Part shown: positions 1 through 10,625 of the stretch, piece by piece | Layout of the letters: every line of letters begins with the position of its first letter | Position numbering within the stretch: position 1 is the stretch's first letter | Source of the DNA: Triparma columacea | Lineage: Eukaryota; Sar; Bolidophyceae; Parmales; Triparmaceae | Direction of reading: 5' to 3' | DNA length: 54,426 nt | NCBI GenBank assembly: GCA_030267965.1 | Contig: BRYA01000290.1 | Coordinates: 4,721-59,146, forward strand | Translations under genes and position numbers: made by a program | The notes under the pieces: model-generated | The model's database searches: none | What the model was told of the DNA's origin: nothing | What the model saw: the letters and a program-made list of their open reading frames with translations, nothing else

Positions 1-2466
1 ATCAGAACAAGTGCCAGAACCAGCAGATGAGAACTTTCCTGCAACACACTCTTCGCAGTCAGAGATTGATGTGCCAGAGGTTGGGTTGGAGAAGCCAGCG
101 TCGCAGCTGTAGAAGACACAGTTGAAAGAGTATAAGGAACCTTGGACAGCACCAGCAAAGTCCAGAGCGGATCCTATGCAAGGAGGCAGGAATAGGAATT
201 GGTGCAGCGGTAACGTAAAGTGAGTTTTTGGGTTAGGAATGGTTCTACAGACTACACAATCCTCATTCTCGTCTTACCTTGGATTGGAGTGTTGGAGGAG
301 TAGGGAGAAGGGCATGTATTGTGGATGGTGATGGTTCCACCATTGTTGTAAATATCATCACCCATTCCTGAGTCTGCTGTGTTTCCATTAAAGGTTGTTC
401 CGTAGATATTGACAGTTGTTCCACTATCATCAACATAAATTGCTCCACCTCCATTAATACTATATGTAGCTCTATTGTTGGAGAAGACTAAGAGCTCCAA
501 GTCAACTATGGCATCACCCCTTATTTCAACCCCTCCACCACGACTAGCATACCCCTTGTCGAAGGTGAGAGCTCGGAGAAGAAGTGTACCACTCCCAGTT
601 CCATACACATTCATCCCTCTTCTTGCATTCTCTCCATCCAACACACAGCTTGCGTTGTCCTCCACACACTTGACCTCTCCATTCAAGTCGTCTGTGGCCA
701 GCATGGTAGAACTACTTGCACAAGTCCCCTCTGAGCATTTATACGACCCAACATCTAGAATCACAGTGTCACCGTTAGCCAAAATGGAGTTGCCAGTGTT
801 GGTAGCATAAGCAGAATTACTGACCGTGTTGAACAGCCCGTTCATATCGACCACATTCACCCCGCTCACTCCTGCTATGAGCAAGAAAAGGAAGAAAGCT
901 AGGTTGAAACCCCTAATGTTTGCTATCCCTTTGAAAGGATAGCCAAATTTTGGGTTTCTCATTCTGCACCTCTTCTCTCCTCTTCTTCCCCACCTACCCT
1001 GCACCTTGCCGTGCCTTCTTTTGCTCTTCCCTTTCAATCCTCCCTCCGCCTTGAAGAAGTTCGCCGCAATCACGAACAAAATCACAGCGAGAAGGGTGTC
1101 CAGAGTGAGGCAGAGGCAAATCGTCTTCACCCCCGAATTCCCCAAACCCTCGCTAGAATCGACCGCGCGCCTTGAATCGATGTTGGAGATCATCTTCTTG
1201 TCGAAAACGAAAGCGCACTCCGCACCGCGCAAGTCAAAGTAGAAATTGCTGTCCGAGCCAACGTCTAACGAGATGACAATCAGCGTCCCAACAGTTGTGA
1301 ACGTGGAATTCCGCGGAGAAGAGGTGCTTGGGCAGGCTGCAATTTTGCGGAGGGAAGCGAGACGAGACGCGTTAGATACAGTCAGTGCATCGTGGTGACC
1401 CTTCTCCCCATAGCGCCCCGGCTCCTTACCTTGAACTTTCGTGCACTCCACTCTAATCGTAGCGGTCGTCGTCAGTTGGTCGGCGGATGAAGTCATGTTG
1501 AAAGAGGAGATGTCAGCGTTACCGTCCAGATAGTAGCGTTGCTTGCTACTACGGTCGGTGTCTTGCACGACGGAGACAACAATCTGAGGAGAAACGAGGT
1601 CTGAAACGTCTGCGCTGAGGGAGAGTGGTGACGGGACGACTGCATAGAGCGGTTAATTTAGTTAATCATCGTCCAATACCTAACCGCTGCTTTCTCTTAC
1701 TCACCTTTCGTCGCATTGTTGACGACGACAATGGGGGGGGGAGCTTGGGCTTGGGGACCTGTTTCGATTGTCGTCTGTGCACCCTGGATTGTCAGCAGCA
1801 CATGGTCAAGCCCCTCGCCGCCGGCAGCTTCCATGCTCTCCTTGTCGACCTTGAACGAGTGGTCGGTTCTCACGAGAGCGGTAGGAAGTGCATGTACATC
1901 CAACTGCGAAGTGGTGACAATGGTGTCACCCTCTCCTCCGGGAGATGCTGCGTGGTCTGGATAGATCGTGGGGAATGGTGTGGCGACTACGATACGATGG
2001 TGGGTGTTAGGATATATTATGCACTACCTTCCCCCAAACCCCCTCCACCACAACAACCCTCTCTCTCACCATATCCGACTTGGACAAACAGTGAACCTGC
2101 AGAGCCGGCGCGAAGGACGACGATGAGGAAGAGGGATAACAACTCGATTATCCACGTCCTCCCCCACCTCCCGACCTTTTGACCAGAGGAGACTGGGCTT
2201 TCGAGATTAACTCTGGCTTCGACCTCGGGCATGATGCTGGGGTTCATGCCAGGGAGGTTATCGTCGATAATCGGGGGTTGGTGACCGTAGGCATGGTCGG
2301 AGGCCCCGCCTTTGAACAACTTTGAGCCCTCGACATTGGAGCCATGGTCGTGTTTTGGAGAACTTCCTGCCTTTCCTGCCCCCTCATGGGGCCGAGGATG
2401 TAGGCTTAAGATGGCTGAGTTACCTTGGGATCCGGTATCGGACACGACTATGCGCATCAACTTCAT
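1..2466 (-). CDS. Membrane-anchored beta-helix and cysteine-rich surface protein, 3' end outside window
   Basis: Exons 5' to 3': 2466-2028, 1986-1705, 1609-278, 173-1 (continues left). All joins keep phase with GT/AG. The product has a membrane segment near residue 112 (WIIELLSLFLIVVL), a Ser/Thr-rich stretch with N-glycosylation sites, a second hydrophobic helix (LLAVILFVIAANFF), a basic stretch and a third hydrophobic segment (FNLAFFLFLLIAGVSG). A right-handed beta-helix region follows with GGGA, NN and SNN turns (pectin-lyase fold), then a Cys-rich C-D-x-G-F / C-x-x-C module like the ephrin-receptor-like repeats of protist surface proteins. Role is probably cell-surface or adhesion; I do not recognise the exact family. 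The third hydrophobic segment follows an internal Met at about 964 and looks like a signal peptide, so two genes fused by an open frame cannot be excluded. The ATG at 2466 directly follows an AG-type acceptor, so a 5' exon may exist. Confidence 0.55.
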
Positions 2467-2762
2467 CTGATATATAACCTGCGTTTAAAATCGCGGAATG
2501 CAATGTACTGGGGGAGAGAATTAGTGGGGTGGAAAAAAAGAATTACCAGCCGGTACCTGGTAGCCAAGAGTTTCCCAGTTCTCAGCTTTATTTTACCATC
2601 CTTGACCTCTCCAGCTCGCAAACATCGTGCACCACAAGAACAATCTCGTGTTTGGCACACGTAAGAAAAAGTATTGAGGATGTTAATTTTGAGCAACGGA
2701 ATTCCTACTTAGCGCCACACACACGCTTTATCTCAAAATTCAATGGACTCATCACATATATA
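2467..2762. other. Gap between two minus-strand genes; possible 5' exon of the surface protein
   Basis: The minus strand has an open stretch at about 2560-2680 (basic, Cys-containing) that ends at a GT-like donor and could be a 5' exon of the surface protein gene. I cannot choose a frame or start. No other feature seen. Confidence 0.25.
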
Positions 2763-3610
2763 TCATAGCTCCTCTTTCTCAAGCAAGCTCTTCCTCATTG
2801 CCTCGTGAACTGCCAGGCATCCCTTCATTGCGACTGCCTCAATCTCCGCCATCCTCCCCCCCTCCACAGGCCCCCTGCACTCATACATTGTCACCTTCCC
2901 CAGCCCCCCCATGACCCCCATGACCCCCATGACCATCCTAGCGCCCTTCCCCCCCTCTTCCATTTTTTCGATCTCCCCTGTGCAAGGGTCCAAAACAATC
3001 TCCTTCCCCCGATCCCCCATCCCCACCTCAACGCTACCCACCAGGTCATAAAGCTCGACCCCACTATCGGCAAGCGCTAAGCTACCAGCGATTATCAGCG
3101 CTGGTATAAGGCCGCCGTCGTCCTGGAGGATCTCAAGCTGCACGTCGATGACGGACTTCTTCAAAGAAGAAAGGTTCACTGAAGGCGCTAGTGAATTCCT
3201 GTGTAAATTGTTGGTTGAGCAGATGTTAGCCTAAATCGTTTGTAGATGCGCACCTCACGGTTCCGTTTTGTCCCCTTCCTCTCGCTCTCAACCCCTCCCC
3301 CCCCCCTCCCCAACCCATCCAAACCCGCTTACCTCACAACCATGGCCAAACCTTTCTCTTCCTCGTCCATCCACTCTCCCTTCCCCCCTCCTTCCTCCCT
3401 TCCCCATGGTGCCCACCTGACTTTGACCCCTAGCCTCCCCTCCTCTTCCCACTCGTCATTCCACTTTGCAGGTGAAGGACCTTTAACAACAGCCATCACT
3501 TTCGTGTGGTCTAATTCTATTAAACAGGAACCCATAGAGTGTACCAAGGGGGACATGGCGATGTGGAGAGGTCGGAGGTGATGAGAGGAGGGGGGGTGAG
3601 GTGAGGTCAT
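2763..3610 (-). CDS. MTR3: Exosome core subunit MTR3 / EXOSC6-like (RNase PH fold)
   Basis: Two exons, 3610-3333 and 3198-2763, joined in phase (GTAAGC donor, CACAG acceptor) give 237 residues. It carries the RNase PH fold of the RNA exosome ring: an N-terminal strand region with the G-S-x-x-x-E-x-x-x-T-K-V pattern and a C-terminal half with LQDDGG and ALADSGVELYDLVG, which closely resembles the ALADAGVEMYDLV of human EXOSC6. These eukaryotic ring subunits are structural, and I see no phosphate-binding catalytic residues that would suggest activity. It would act in 3' to 5' RNA processing in nucleus and cytoplasm. RRP41/RRP46-type paralogues are the alternative, but the YDLV region favours MTR3. 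It lies 263 bases downstream of the PIN1-like gene on the same strand. Confidence 0.82.
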
Positions 3611-3873
3611 TGTTTAATGGTGGAGGAGAAAAGACCGATGAGTGGGGGGGGGGTGGTTGATGGGAAGTAATGAAGGTAGAGCGGTTATTTAATGTTTGGA
3701 GGCGTTTCTGAAAGTGTCGATGAAGGGATACAATATAACAATCGGCCTAAAAAATATGGAAGAGGAATAATTTTTGCTTTTCCTTTGACCAAATAAGGCC
3801 CTCCCTCCTCTCTCTTCTGACCAAAAACAAAACTTTACACATACAGCCAGTCGTTTATCCTCCCCCCAAATGC

Positions 3874-4968
3874 TCAATCCGTCCACCTCAGTATGATATG
3901 CACCCCGCTGCTAGTTTCCACAATTCCACTGACCCCTCCAACAGGCAGCGCAAATGCAGCCTCGCTGAACTCCTTCCTCATTTTACCGTACTCGAAGGGG
4001 CCCAGGTCGCCCCCCCTCTTGGCGGAGCTGCAGTCGCTCTCTTCGGTCGCGGTTGCCTTGAAGACCTCCAAAAGCTAAGGGGTGTGTACAGAGGAGTGGG
4101 GAAGGGGAAATTTTAGTAGTTAGTATGAATGCTTCCTTTCATGCCTGTTTCACTCTACGCCAGACGCCCTGCTACTGCACACTTCGCTCGTTGCGGCGCT
4201 CTCGCTTGTGCTCTCCCTTCTTGCTTCTCGCTTCCCCCCCCCCCCCATTTCCCCACCATTACAACCCTCCCCCCCAAACACCCCAACCCCAACGACCCTT
4301 ACCTCCTCCCCCTCGACGCTCTCCATCATATCCTTGAAGCCCTCAATCTCCTCCCTCGCCTCCTCCTTTGTCCTCGAGATCTTTTTCTTGTTCCTGTCGT
4401 AAGGCCTGCTGGAGTCCTTGTGTTTCTTCAGTATGTGGAACGCCCTGACCTTGCCCTTGGGGACGCTGGAGGAAGACCTTTGTTTCTTGCTTTTGCTTTC
4501 CTTCTCCTTTTTATCGTTGTCCTTCCCTCCCTCCCTCTCCCGCTTTTTGGAGGACGCATTGAGAGCTTTGGCCGAGTTGGACTGGTTGTCCATCAGGGAG
4601 GACACTGCGTTGGCTAATGAAGATGCATCGATAGCGTCGGGGGGCTTGGCCCAAGTCGACTAGGGTGACGGAAGAGTAAGGCGAGGGAAGTGAGTTATGG
4701 AAGAGGGGAGAGGGAGCAGGAGGTTTGAAGCCTTGTTACAGGTGATCCAAGAGCCTTGTGACATTTTCGGTGACACTGCTATGTCGGTGTGTCAATAAGA
4801 ACAGACTTGTCCTCCCTCATCGTAAAAGAAAACCCCTTGAGAATCCCATTTCTTCACCAAACTCACCTCCCCGGTCTCCTGATTGTAGAAATAAAAGTGT
4901 GTTCCTGCTCTATTCTTCTTCGTCACCCAGGCAGCAGCCAATGGTGGTGGTGGCTCTCTGTATTCCAT
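3874..4968 (-). CDS. PIN1: PIN1-type peptidyl-prolyl isomerase (WW domain plus parvulin domain)
   Basis: Three exons, 4968-4867, 4659-4303 and 4074-3874, all in phase, give 219 residues. The WW domain (about residues 9-42) has both tryptophans, W14 and W37, the second created at the first exon junction. A lysine- and serine-rich linker of about 60 residues separates it from the parvulin domain, where H108, the SSRP motif near residue 119, C168 in SDCSSAK, and the terminal GVHIILR match the catalytic set of PIN1. The enzyme isomerises pSer/pThr-Pro bonds and acts mainly in the nucleus. The linker is longer than in human PIN1 (163 residues in all). The gene starts 55 bases from the divergent bL12 gene, so they probably share a promoter. 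Confidence 0.9.
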
Positions 4969-5023
4969 CCAATCCTTATATGCGCTGATAATCCTAAAGT
5001 AAAATTCGATAAAAGGCTCAGAA

Positions 5024-6012
5024 ATGCATCAGACCTCAAAACTGAGAATGAGCCTGATTCGAAGCTGCGCACGCGTCACCTCCCGGATAGCCTTCCGCTC
5101 CCACTTGGCGCCTTCAAAAACCTTCCGTGCTCCCGTGTACACCTCCCTTGCCCAGATTAGTATAAATGCCCACTCCACCCGTTCCTTCTCCGCCGGTACC
5201 AAGCCCTCCCCAGAAGCCAATGTTGCAGCTGCGGCGAGTGAGGATGCACCTGAGGGGGCCATTGAACCCATGCAACCTGATCCCGTGGCCGGGGAGGTTG
5301 TTACGAGTGATAGGGTGAGTTTGGTGGATGGAAGGGTGATAGAGAGGGGACGGGGTGGATGATGAGGGTTGTATTTGTGGCGCTCGGAGGAGGATGGGAA
5401 GCAAAACGATGTCACAAATCTAATACCATCCTCTCTATCTATCTCTACACACACACAGGTGAAAGCAATCTGTGAGCAGGTTTTAGAACTGAACATAATC
5501 GAGTTGACTCAGTTGACTGCTTTGTTCCAGGAGAGGGTCGGAATCTCCAACGAGGAGCTTATTGCAGCTGGGGGTGGGGGGGGTGGGGGAGGAGGGGGGG
5601 GGGGAGCGGTTGAGGAAGAAGTAAAGGAGGAGAAGGTGAGTTGGAGAAACGAGAGAGGAGAGCAAAGAGGGAGCGAACAAACAACAGAACAAACAACAGA
5701 ACAAACAAAGAACGAAACAACCCAAAAAAACGCCCACCTTCACCTTCGAACCTTTCCTTTCTCTCAACCTTCTTGTCCCTCTCGCTTCCCCCCCTGCAGA
5801 CTCTGTTTGATTTGAAGCTCCTCTCCTTTGATGCCAAGTCCAAAATCAAGGTGATTAAGGAGGTCCGCACCATCACAGGTCTCGGCCTCAAGGAAGCCAA
5901 GGAGCTCGTCGAGGGAGCCCCCAAGACCGTCAAGAAGGACATTAAGAAGGAGGAGGCGGAGGAACTCATGGAGAAAATTAAGGCGGTGGGGGGAGAATGC
6001 CAAGTCGAGTAA
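5024..6012 (+). CDS. MRPL12: Mitochondrial ribosomal protein bL12 (L7/L12)
   Basis: Exons 5024-5314, 5459-5635 and 5800-6012, all phase 0, give 226 residues. The N-terminus is an Arg/Ser-rich mitochondrial presequence ([16 protein letters not shown], then STRSFSAGT). The dimerisation helices ([21 protein letters not shown]) come next, then a poly-glycine hinge encoded by a long G run, then the globular C-terminal domain with [21 protein letters not shown] and the AVGGECQVE end that is diagnostic for L7/L12. It forms the GTPase-recruiting stalk of the mitoribosome. A second in-frame ATG at 5048 is an equally possible start. The hinge is normally Ala/Gly-rich, so a pure glycine run is an extreme version. 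Confidence 0.92.
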
Positions 6013-6254
6013 AGGAGAAGGGGAGGAAAATAACACTCAAAAATTGAATAACGGACGGGGGAGGAAGTATCATAGTCTAATAAATCGGGCGATGGTGTCG
6101 AGTTTGGGTTTTTTGTGGCCCGCGGGGGTGGGGGGGGTTGGCAGAGGTGTTAAATAGGATAAATGGGTTTAAATTGCTTGAGGAATATATATATAATTTA
6201 TCATATAATACTGCGCGCTGTGCAAAAATCCTTTGCTCCCTTACCCTCCCTAAA

Positions 6255-7788
6255 TTACGCAGTAACTTCAACCTTGTCACCCCCCTTGAAGCCCTCAAAC
6301 TTGGCCTCGGTGTGCCTCTTCTCCAGAATCGCGTGGTTCTTCTCACTATCGACCTTCCAGTGCTCGGTGTCGACCGGCATGAAGGTGGAACCGAACTGGA
6401 GGAAGGCGCTGGCCTCGGTCTGCGACGAGAGAATGGATTCAACGAGTTAGAGATGGGTGAGGGTATGTACAATGTTAGGCGTTACTATCACCGTAGTGTC
6501 GCGCTCCCTCGTTCTCACCTCGGAGGAGCCGGAGGCAGCCATGGCCATTTTCATGGCGGGGCACAAGGGAGTCGAAGTCTGGATGACGTTGAGGAGATCG
6601 GCAATGATCGTTCTGTCCTTGGGATCGGTGATGCTGGCGTCTTCAGCATTCGGGTTCTTGACCTCCATGAGCATGCCTCCAGTCTTCTCGTCCTTCTTGA
6701 AGACCGTCGGATGCGCAGCGACGAGGGCGTCAATGTCAAGGGCTTTGGTCGCTCCGCTGTCTCCGGACGCGTAGTTCTCGTCGATGAAAACGAATAGGGG
6801 GGACTGGGCGAATGTGTATGCGACACACCTCTCCAGCCTGGTCCACGCGCGCGCTTCGTACTTGTCGGTGAAGTAGAAGATCATCTCGATGCAGCACGAG
6901 ATGTAGGCAGGCAGCTTGGCAATACCTGTCACGCACTCCCTGGGGTCGTCCTGGTGGATTCCGGCATAGTCGATCCACATGAAGTAATCGAAGATGTGGT
7001 GTGGGTGGAAGATAGGGCAGGTTCCGTTGCTCCCATACTTGGCGAGGGCCTTGGCCTTCGTGCCATCAGGGGTGTCGGGGTGGGCCTCCTTGGGGTCGAT
7101 GTTGGGGCGTTCCCACCTGTGGGAGAAGAGACTTATGCACATGGCGCGACCATCAACTTTGCCCTTCTCGTCCTGCTTCGCGGCCCATGTCTTGCACAGC
7201 TGTGTGTGTTAATGAGTTAGAATGAGTTAGAATGGCTTAGGGTGAGTTAGCAGCCTCGCAGAACCAATTCTTCTTACCTCCTCAACGTCGAGGATGTGGG
7301 CGGCGTCTTGGGGCCAACGGGGTATGCGGCCTAACTCCTTCATGGTCTGCGACCAGCACACGCGCATCCTCGGCCCGCCGAGGGCATTGGCGGCAGCAAC
7401 GCGGGCACCAAGCCAATGGGCGAAACCGGACCAGTCAGCATCCGGGTTGATGAGAGCGGGAAGAGGAGGTCCCTCCCCAAGGAAAACAGGATCAGTCTGT
7501 ACAATGCGTTGTAAGGGTTAGAAAATGGGGCAATTGGAAGGGTGTCCGTAATTCTCTCACCTTGAGAGCCTCTACGACCTTGTGCATCATTTCAGTACTC
7601 TCCTTCTGAAGATTAGCCCCCTCTTCCAGTTCTAAAACAGGTGGTGGGGTAGATGCAACAGCCGCGGATCGCCACCCCAAATATCCCTGGCTCGCCTTCC
7701 ATGCCTCAATTTCGTCCTGAGTTTTGCCGGCAGCGATGGCAGCAGCCTCGTCTGCGTAATCAGGGTGTGAACTAGCGCCAGCTCCCAT
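6255..7788 (-). CDS. Uncharacterised protein with N-myristoylation signal and TIR/HET-like region
   Basis: Exons 7788-7561, 7496-7278, 7199-6519 and 6419-6255, all phase 0, give 430 residues. The N-terminus MGAGASS fits the N-myristoylation consensus, predicting membrane anchoring. The central region contains SLFSHRWERP, then FMWIDYAGIHQDD, then KLPAYISCCIEMIFYF and RAWTRLERCVAY. This order (SHRW, WIDY-x-x-x-x-Q-D, RAW-x-RLE) recalls the W-x-D-x-x-C-I-x-Q core of heterokaryon-incompatibility and TIR-like domains seen in large protist families; the relation is my inference from motif order. No transmembrane segment. It is convergent with the bL12 gene (242 bases apart). Substrate and pathway unknown. 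Confidence 0.7.
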
Positions 7789-8023
7789 GTTAAAACTTTT
7801 TTTTTTTTGCTGAAGACGTGGCCTTTTCCGTCAAGTTGAACCTGCCCAAAAAAAATGTTAGTCGCTCAATCTGGATAAAAACTAAGTTTACGGTCTTTAT
7901 CGTTTCAGATGCGGCGCTTAATGTGGTGATTTTCTGTCACGGGAATCCACGCAGTTATTACTGTTAAAATAGGATAAAGGCATTTGGGTTTGGAAATATA
8001 ATACAAATTCCTTTGACTTTCCT

Positions 8024-9201
8024 TCACACGCCTCCCCTAACCTGTTCAACCTCTCCCATCCTGATCATTCTTTCAACGTCCCCCCTCTTGAGGAAGTGTG
8101 TAGTCCCTTCCTTCAGGTCGACGGTTCCCCCGTCGTCCGTTACTATTTCCCCGGCGCCCCCCTTCTTGGTTACGCGGACCTCGATCATGTTGGTGCTGGG
8201 GCAACCGTCACCACCGGTTAAACCACCAACAAAAGAGGTTAGGGAAACACCGACGGAACGCTGGTAGGATTCTAGGAGAGAGTCGTACTGAATAGAGGAG
8301 TGGGGAAAGGGGAGGTTAGGGAATGTCAATGGAGATAATCGAGTGGAGGGGGGAAGCTTGGTTCCGCACAGCGAGCGGCAGGAGTAACCCTCGGTGAACA
8401 TATGGTTCCAAGTTTTCCCTCCTCCTCCTCTCTCCCCGCCCGTCTCCCTCCTTATTTCTCACCTCCTTAAAGTACTCAATCTCCTGCTTGCTCAGCTGCT
8501 TCTTCAAGTGCGGGGGTATAACTGAAGTCTCGAAGCGGAGGTCGCGGAGCTTGGAGGTTCGGTGGTTCTGGTAGGCGAGGAGGCACCGCTTGTTGCGGTG
8601 GAGAGTGGAAATGTGGAGGGACATTATGGGCTGGGGCGATGAGAGGGGAGGGGAGTGGAGGGGGAAGAGAGGGTAAGAAGGTGGGAAGAGGATCAAGAAG
8701 AAGGGGAGGTTCCTCAAGTGCCGATCCAAACGTATCCGCTCGCCGCCCACCAAAGGTGGGAAGAGGATCAAGAAGAAGGGGAGGTTCCTAAAGTGATATT
8801 ATAACCCATGCGTCGTCAATTCGGCGTGTTTACACCTCCGAGTCCGATCCAAACGTATCCGCTCGCCGCCTACTCAGGTCCAATTCGCTCTCAACCCCAT
8901 CCTTTAATCTTCCCTCCAACTCGCCCCGCCTCCCGCCTCCTGCTCCCACTCCTTCTCTCTCCCCTCCTAACTACCCCTCTCTAATTGCCGCCCTCCCTAC
9001 ACTCACCTTAATCCCCTCCTCAATCTCCTCCACGCCGTCCACCTCTCTCCTCCCTGCTTCATACAAGGCCTTAAACTCTGCAACATGCGTCCTCTGCTCC
9101 TTGAAAACTGTCTCAACGGCATTCTCGTCGTATGGCGGGAGCCAGTCTGAGCGATTTAAGGAGCGTAGTAGTTCTAGTGATGTCGCTGCGTACGCGTCCA
9201 T
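8024..9201 (-). CDS. GINS1: GINS complex subunit PSF1
   Basis: Exons 9201-9007, 8630-8463 and 8287-8024 (all phase 0) give 208 residues, against 196 in human PSF1. The N-terminal helices (SLELLRSLNRSDWLPPYDE) and the hallmark HRNKRCLLAYQNHR, equivalent to LLRNRRCTVAYLYDR in human, lead into FETSVIPPHLKKQLSKQE. The C-terminal B domain has IEVRVTKKGG, VDLKEGTTHFLKRGDVERMIRMG, also as in PSF1. GINS joins CDC45 and MCM2-7 in the replicative helicase. The first intron (8631-9006) is unusually long for this window and contains interspersed direct repeats. The start codon lies 79 bases from the divergent Kish gene. Confidence 0.9.
8678..8870. repeat. Interleaved direct repeats in the first PSF1 intron
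   Basis: Unit A (about 43 bases, GA-rich) occurs at 8678-8720 and 8753-8795 with one difference. Unit B (27 bases, starting CCGATCCAAACGTATCCGCT) occurs at 8721-8747 and 8844-8870. The order A-B-A-B suggests a tandem duplication of a compound unit followed by an insertion or deletion. All lies inside an intron, so the protein is unaffected. Confidence 0.85.
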
Positions 9202-9280
9202 TGAAATGGAATTTTTGATCAGCTAGATTTATTCTGCCCCATTTTTGAAAACTAATTTTATCCCCACAAGGACGTGCAGT

Positions 9281-9637
9281 ATGAGTGCAATATTCTCATT
9301 TTCGTCTTTAATAACTGTAAGTATTACCCCTTATACCCTCCTTGCATCCCCAAACCCCCACCTAACTCCCCCAAACCCCCTCACTTCCCTCCTCCCGATC
9401 CAGGTCCTCCTTCTCTTAATCTGCACCTGTACATTCCTCCGTTTAATCCGTCCCACAATCTTCGATACTCCCTTCCCCCCCCTCCCCGACGGTTCCCCCT
9501 CACCCTTACCCCCGTTAAGCAAGAGACACCCAGGCATGGCTGGGTTCTGCTGGAAGCTAAGTAGGATAGGGGAGAGGTGCTCCCCCTTCGTTAGCGTAGC
9601 TTGCGTAGCGATGGCGTTGCATATTATAATGAAGTGA
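9281..9637 (+). CDS. TMEM167: Kish / TMEM167-family small Golgi membrane protein
   Basis: Two exons, 9281-9316 (12 codons) and 9404-9637, give 89 residues. MSAIFSFSSLIT plus VLLLLICTCTFLR matches the Kish family start (human MSAIFNFQSLLTVILLLICTC). The second half has GFCWKLSRIGERCSPFVSVACVAMAL, matching the family motif around FWKCARIGERKSP. Two membrane helices are predicted. Kish proteins function in the early secretory pathway. A proline- and serine-rich insertion of about 17 residues separates the helices and is not present in the 72-residue animal protein. The first exon is so short that the gene is easily missed. Confidence 0.9.
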   Translation: MSAIFSFSSLITVSITPYTLLASPNPHLTPPNPLTSLLPIQVLLLLICTCTFLRLIRPTIFDTPFPPLPDGSPSPLPPLSKRHPGMAGFCWKLSRIGERCSPFVSVACVAMALHIIMK

Positions 9638-9731
9638 AGGTTTGATGTGAAAGACGAATTGCTTTTGTTATGCTCTCATTCGTGGTCATGCCCAAACACT
9701 TCCCCCTCTTCGTGTGTGTCCTTATTTACGT

Positions 9732-10577
9732 TCAGTCGTGGTTATGCCCGCAGCACTCCCCCTCTTCGTGTGTACCCTTATGTCCTTTATTATTCCCCCA
9801 AATAAGCATCCCCGCACCTGCTAGATTAACCATCCTATGCAAACTCAAGAATTCCTTCAAACCACCACCACCACCAACGACGCCGGGACAAGTCAAAGAG
9901 TGAGAGAGGGAAGAGGGAAATAGAGAACCGAGGATTGGGAGTGATGTTAAGGGTGTGTTTGTTGCGAGTATTAAGAAAAGGCCGAGGAGGGACGATGCTA
10001 GGGGTAGGTATTTCGTTGACGGTGACTTGGACTTTGAGGTGAGGAAGTTGAGGATTGCGGCGGTTGAACCTACGGGTAGGACGAAGTAAATAGAGGCTGC
10101 GTGAGAAACCTTGTGAAGGGAATCGTGAGAAAAGGAAAGAGAGGGGGGGAGGAAGGATAGGAAAGGAAGGAGAAGGGATAGGAGGGGGAGGACTGTGCAG
10201 TCTATTACACAGAGGAGGGAGGCGAGGGAGGCAAAGTTTGATAGACGGGTGGTTAGGGTTTTAGAGGTGGGTGGGATTGATGAATCTGGTGATGATGAAT
10301 CTGGTGATGAATCTGGTTGGAGGGTTGAGAATAGTGTTGATGAGAAGTGATTGAAAGTTTGACTTGTAGTTGTCACTTTGTGTGTCGTTGTAAATGGAGT
10401 TAAGGCCTCATTTTTATGCAGAAATTGAAGTGTTCTTGCTGAGGTGTTAGGGAGGGTTGTTTTTAGTTGTCTTAGTGACGTTGGTGGTATTTTCAATCCG
10501 TTGGATGGTTGAGGTGATATAAATGCTGATGTGAGTGGAAGTAGGGTTATAATTGCGGTTAAATAGAAGCCTTTCAT
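9732..10577 (-). CDS. MerC-domain membrane protein, probably plastid-targeted
   Basis: A single exon of 281 residues. MKGFYLTAIITLLPLTSAFISP is a signal peptide ending in an SAF site that resembles the ASAF motif of plastid-targeted proteins in algae with red secondary plastids; a Thr/Ser-rich transit region follows. The membrane domain starts with SLLCVIDCTVLPLLSLLLPFL, the cysteine-bearing helix of MerC mercury-transport proteins, followed by two to three more helices. The C-terminus is rich in potential metal ligands (GHKGTHEEGECCGHNHD). Transport of a soft metal across a plastid membrane is an inference. An in-frame extension to 10637 exists, but the signal peptide starts at the ATG used here. 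It lies just downstream of a dispersed repeat. Confidence 0.72.
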   Translation of the reverse strand: MKGFYLTAIITLLPLTSAFISPQPSNGLKIPPTSLRQLKTTLPNTSARTLQFLHKNEALTPFTTTHKVTTTSQTFNHFSSTLFSTLQPDSSPDSSSPDSSIPPTSKTLTTRLSNFASLASLLCVIDCTVLPLLSLLLPFLSFLPPSLSFSHDSLHKVSHAASIYFVLPVGSTAAILNFLTSKSKSPSTKYLPLASSLLGLFLILATNTPLTSLPILGSLFPSSLSHSLTCPGVVGGGGGLKEFLSLHRMVNLAGAGMLIWGNNKGHKGTHEEGECCGHNHD

Positions 10578-10625
10578 GGTTGAGAAAATAAATTGCTCAG
10601 ATGAGATGCTATTTTGAGGAGCTCC

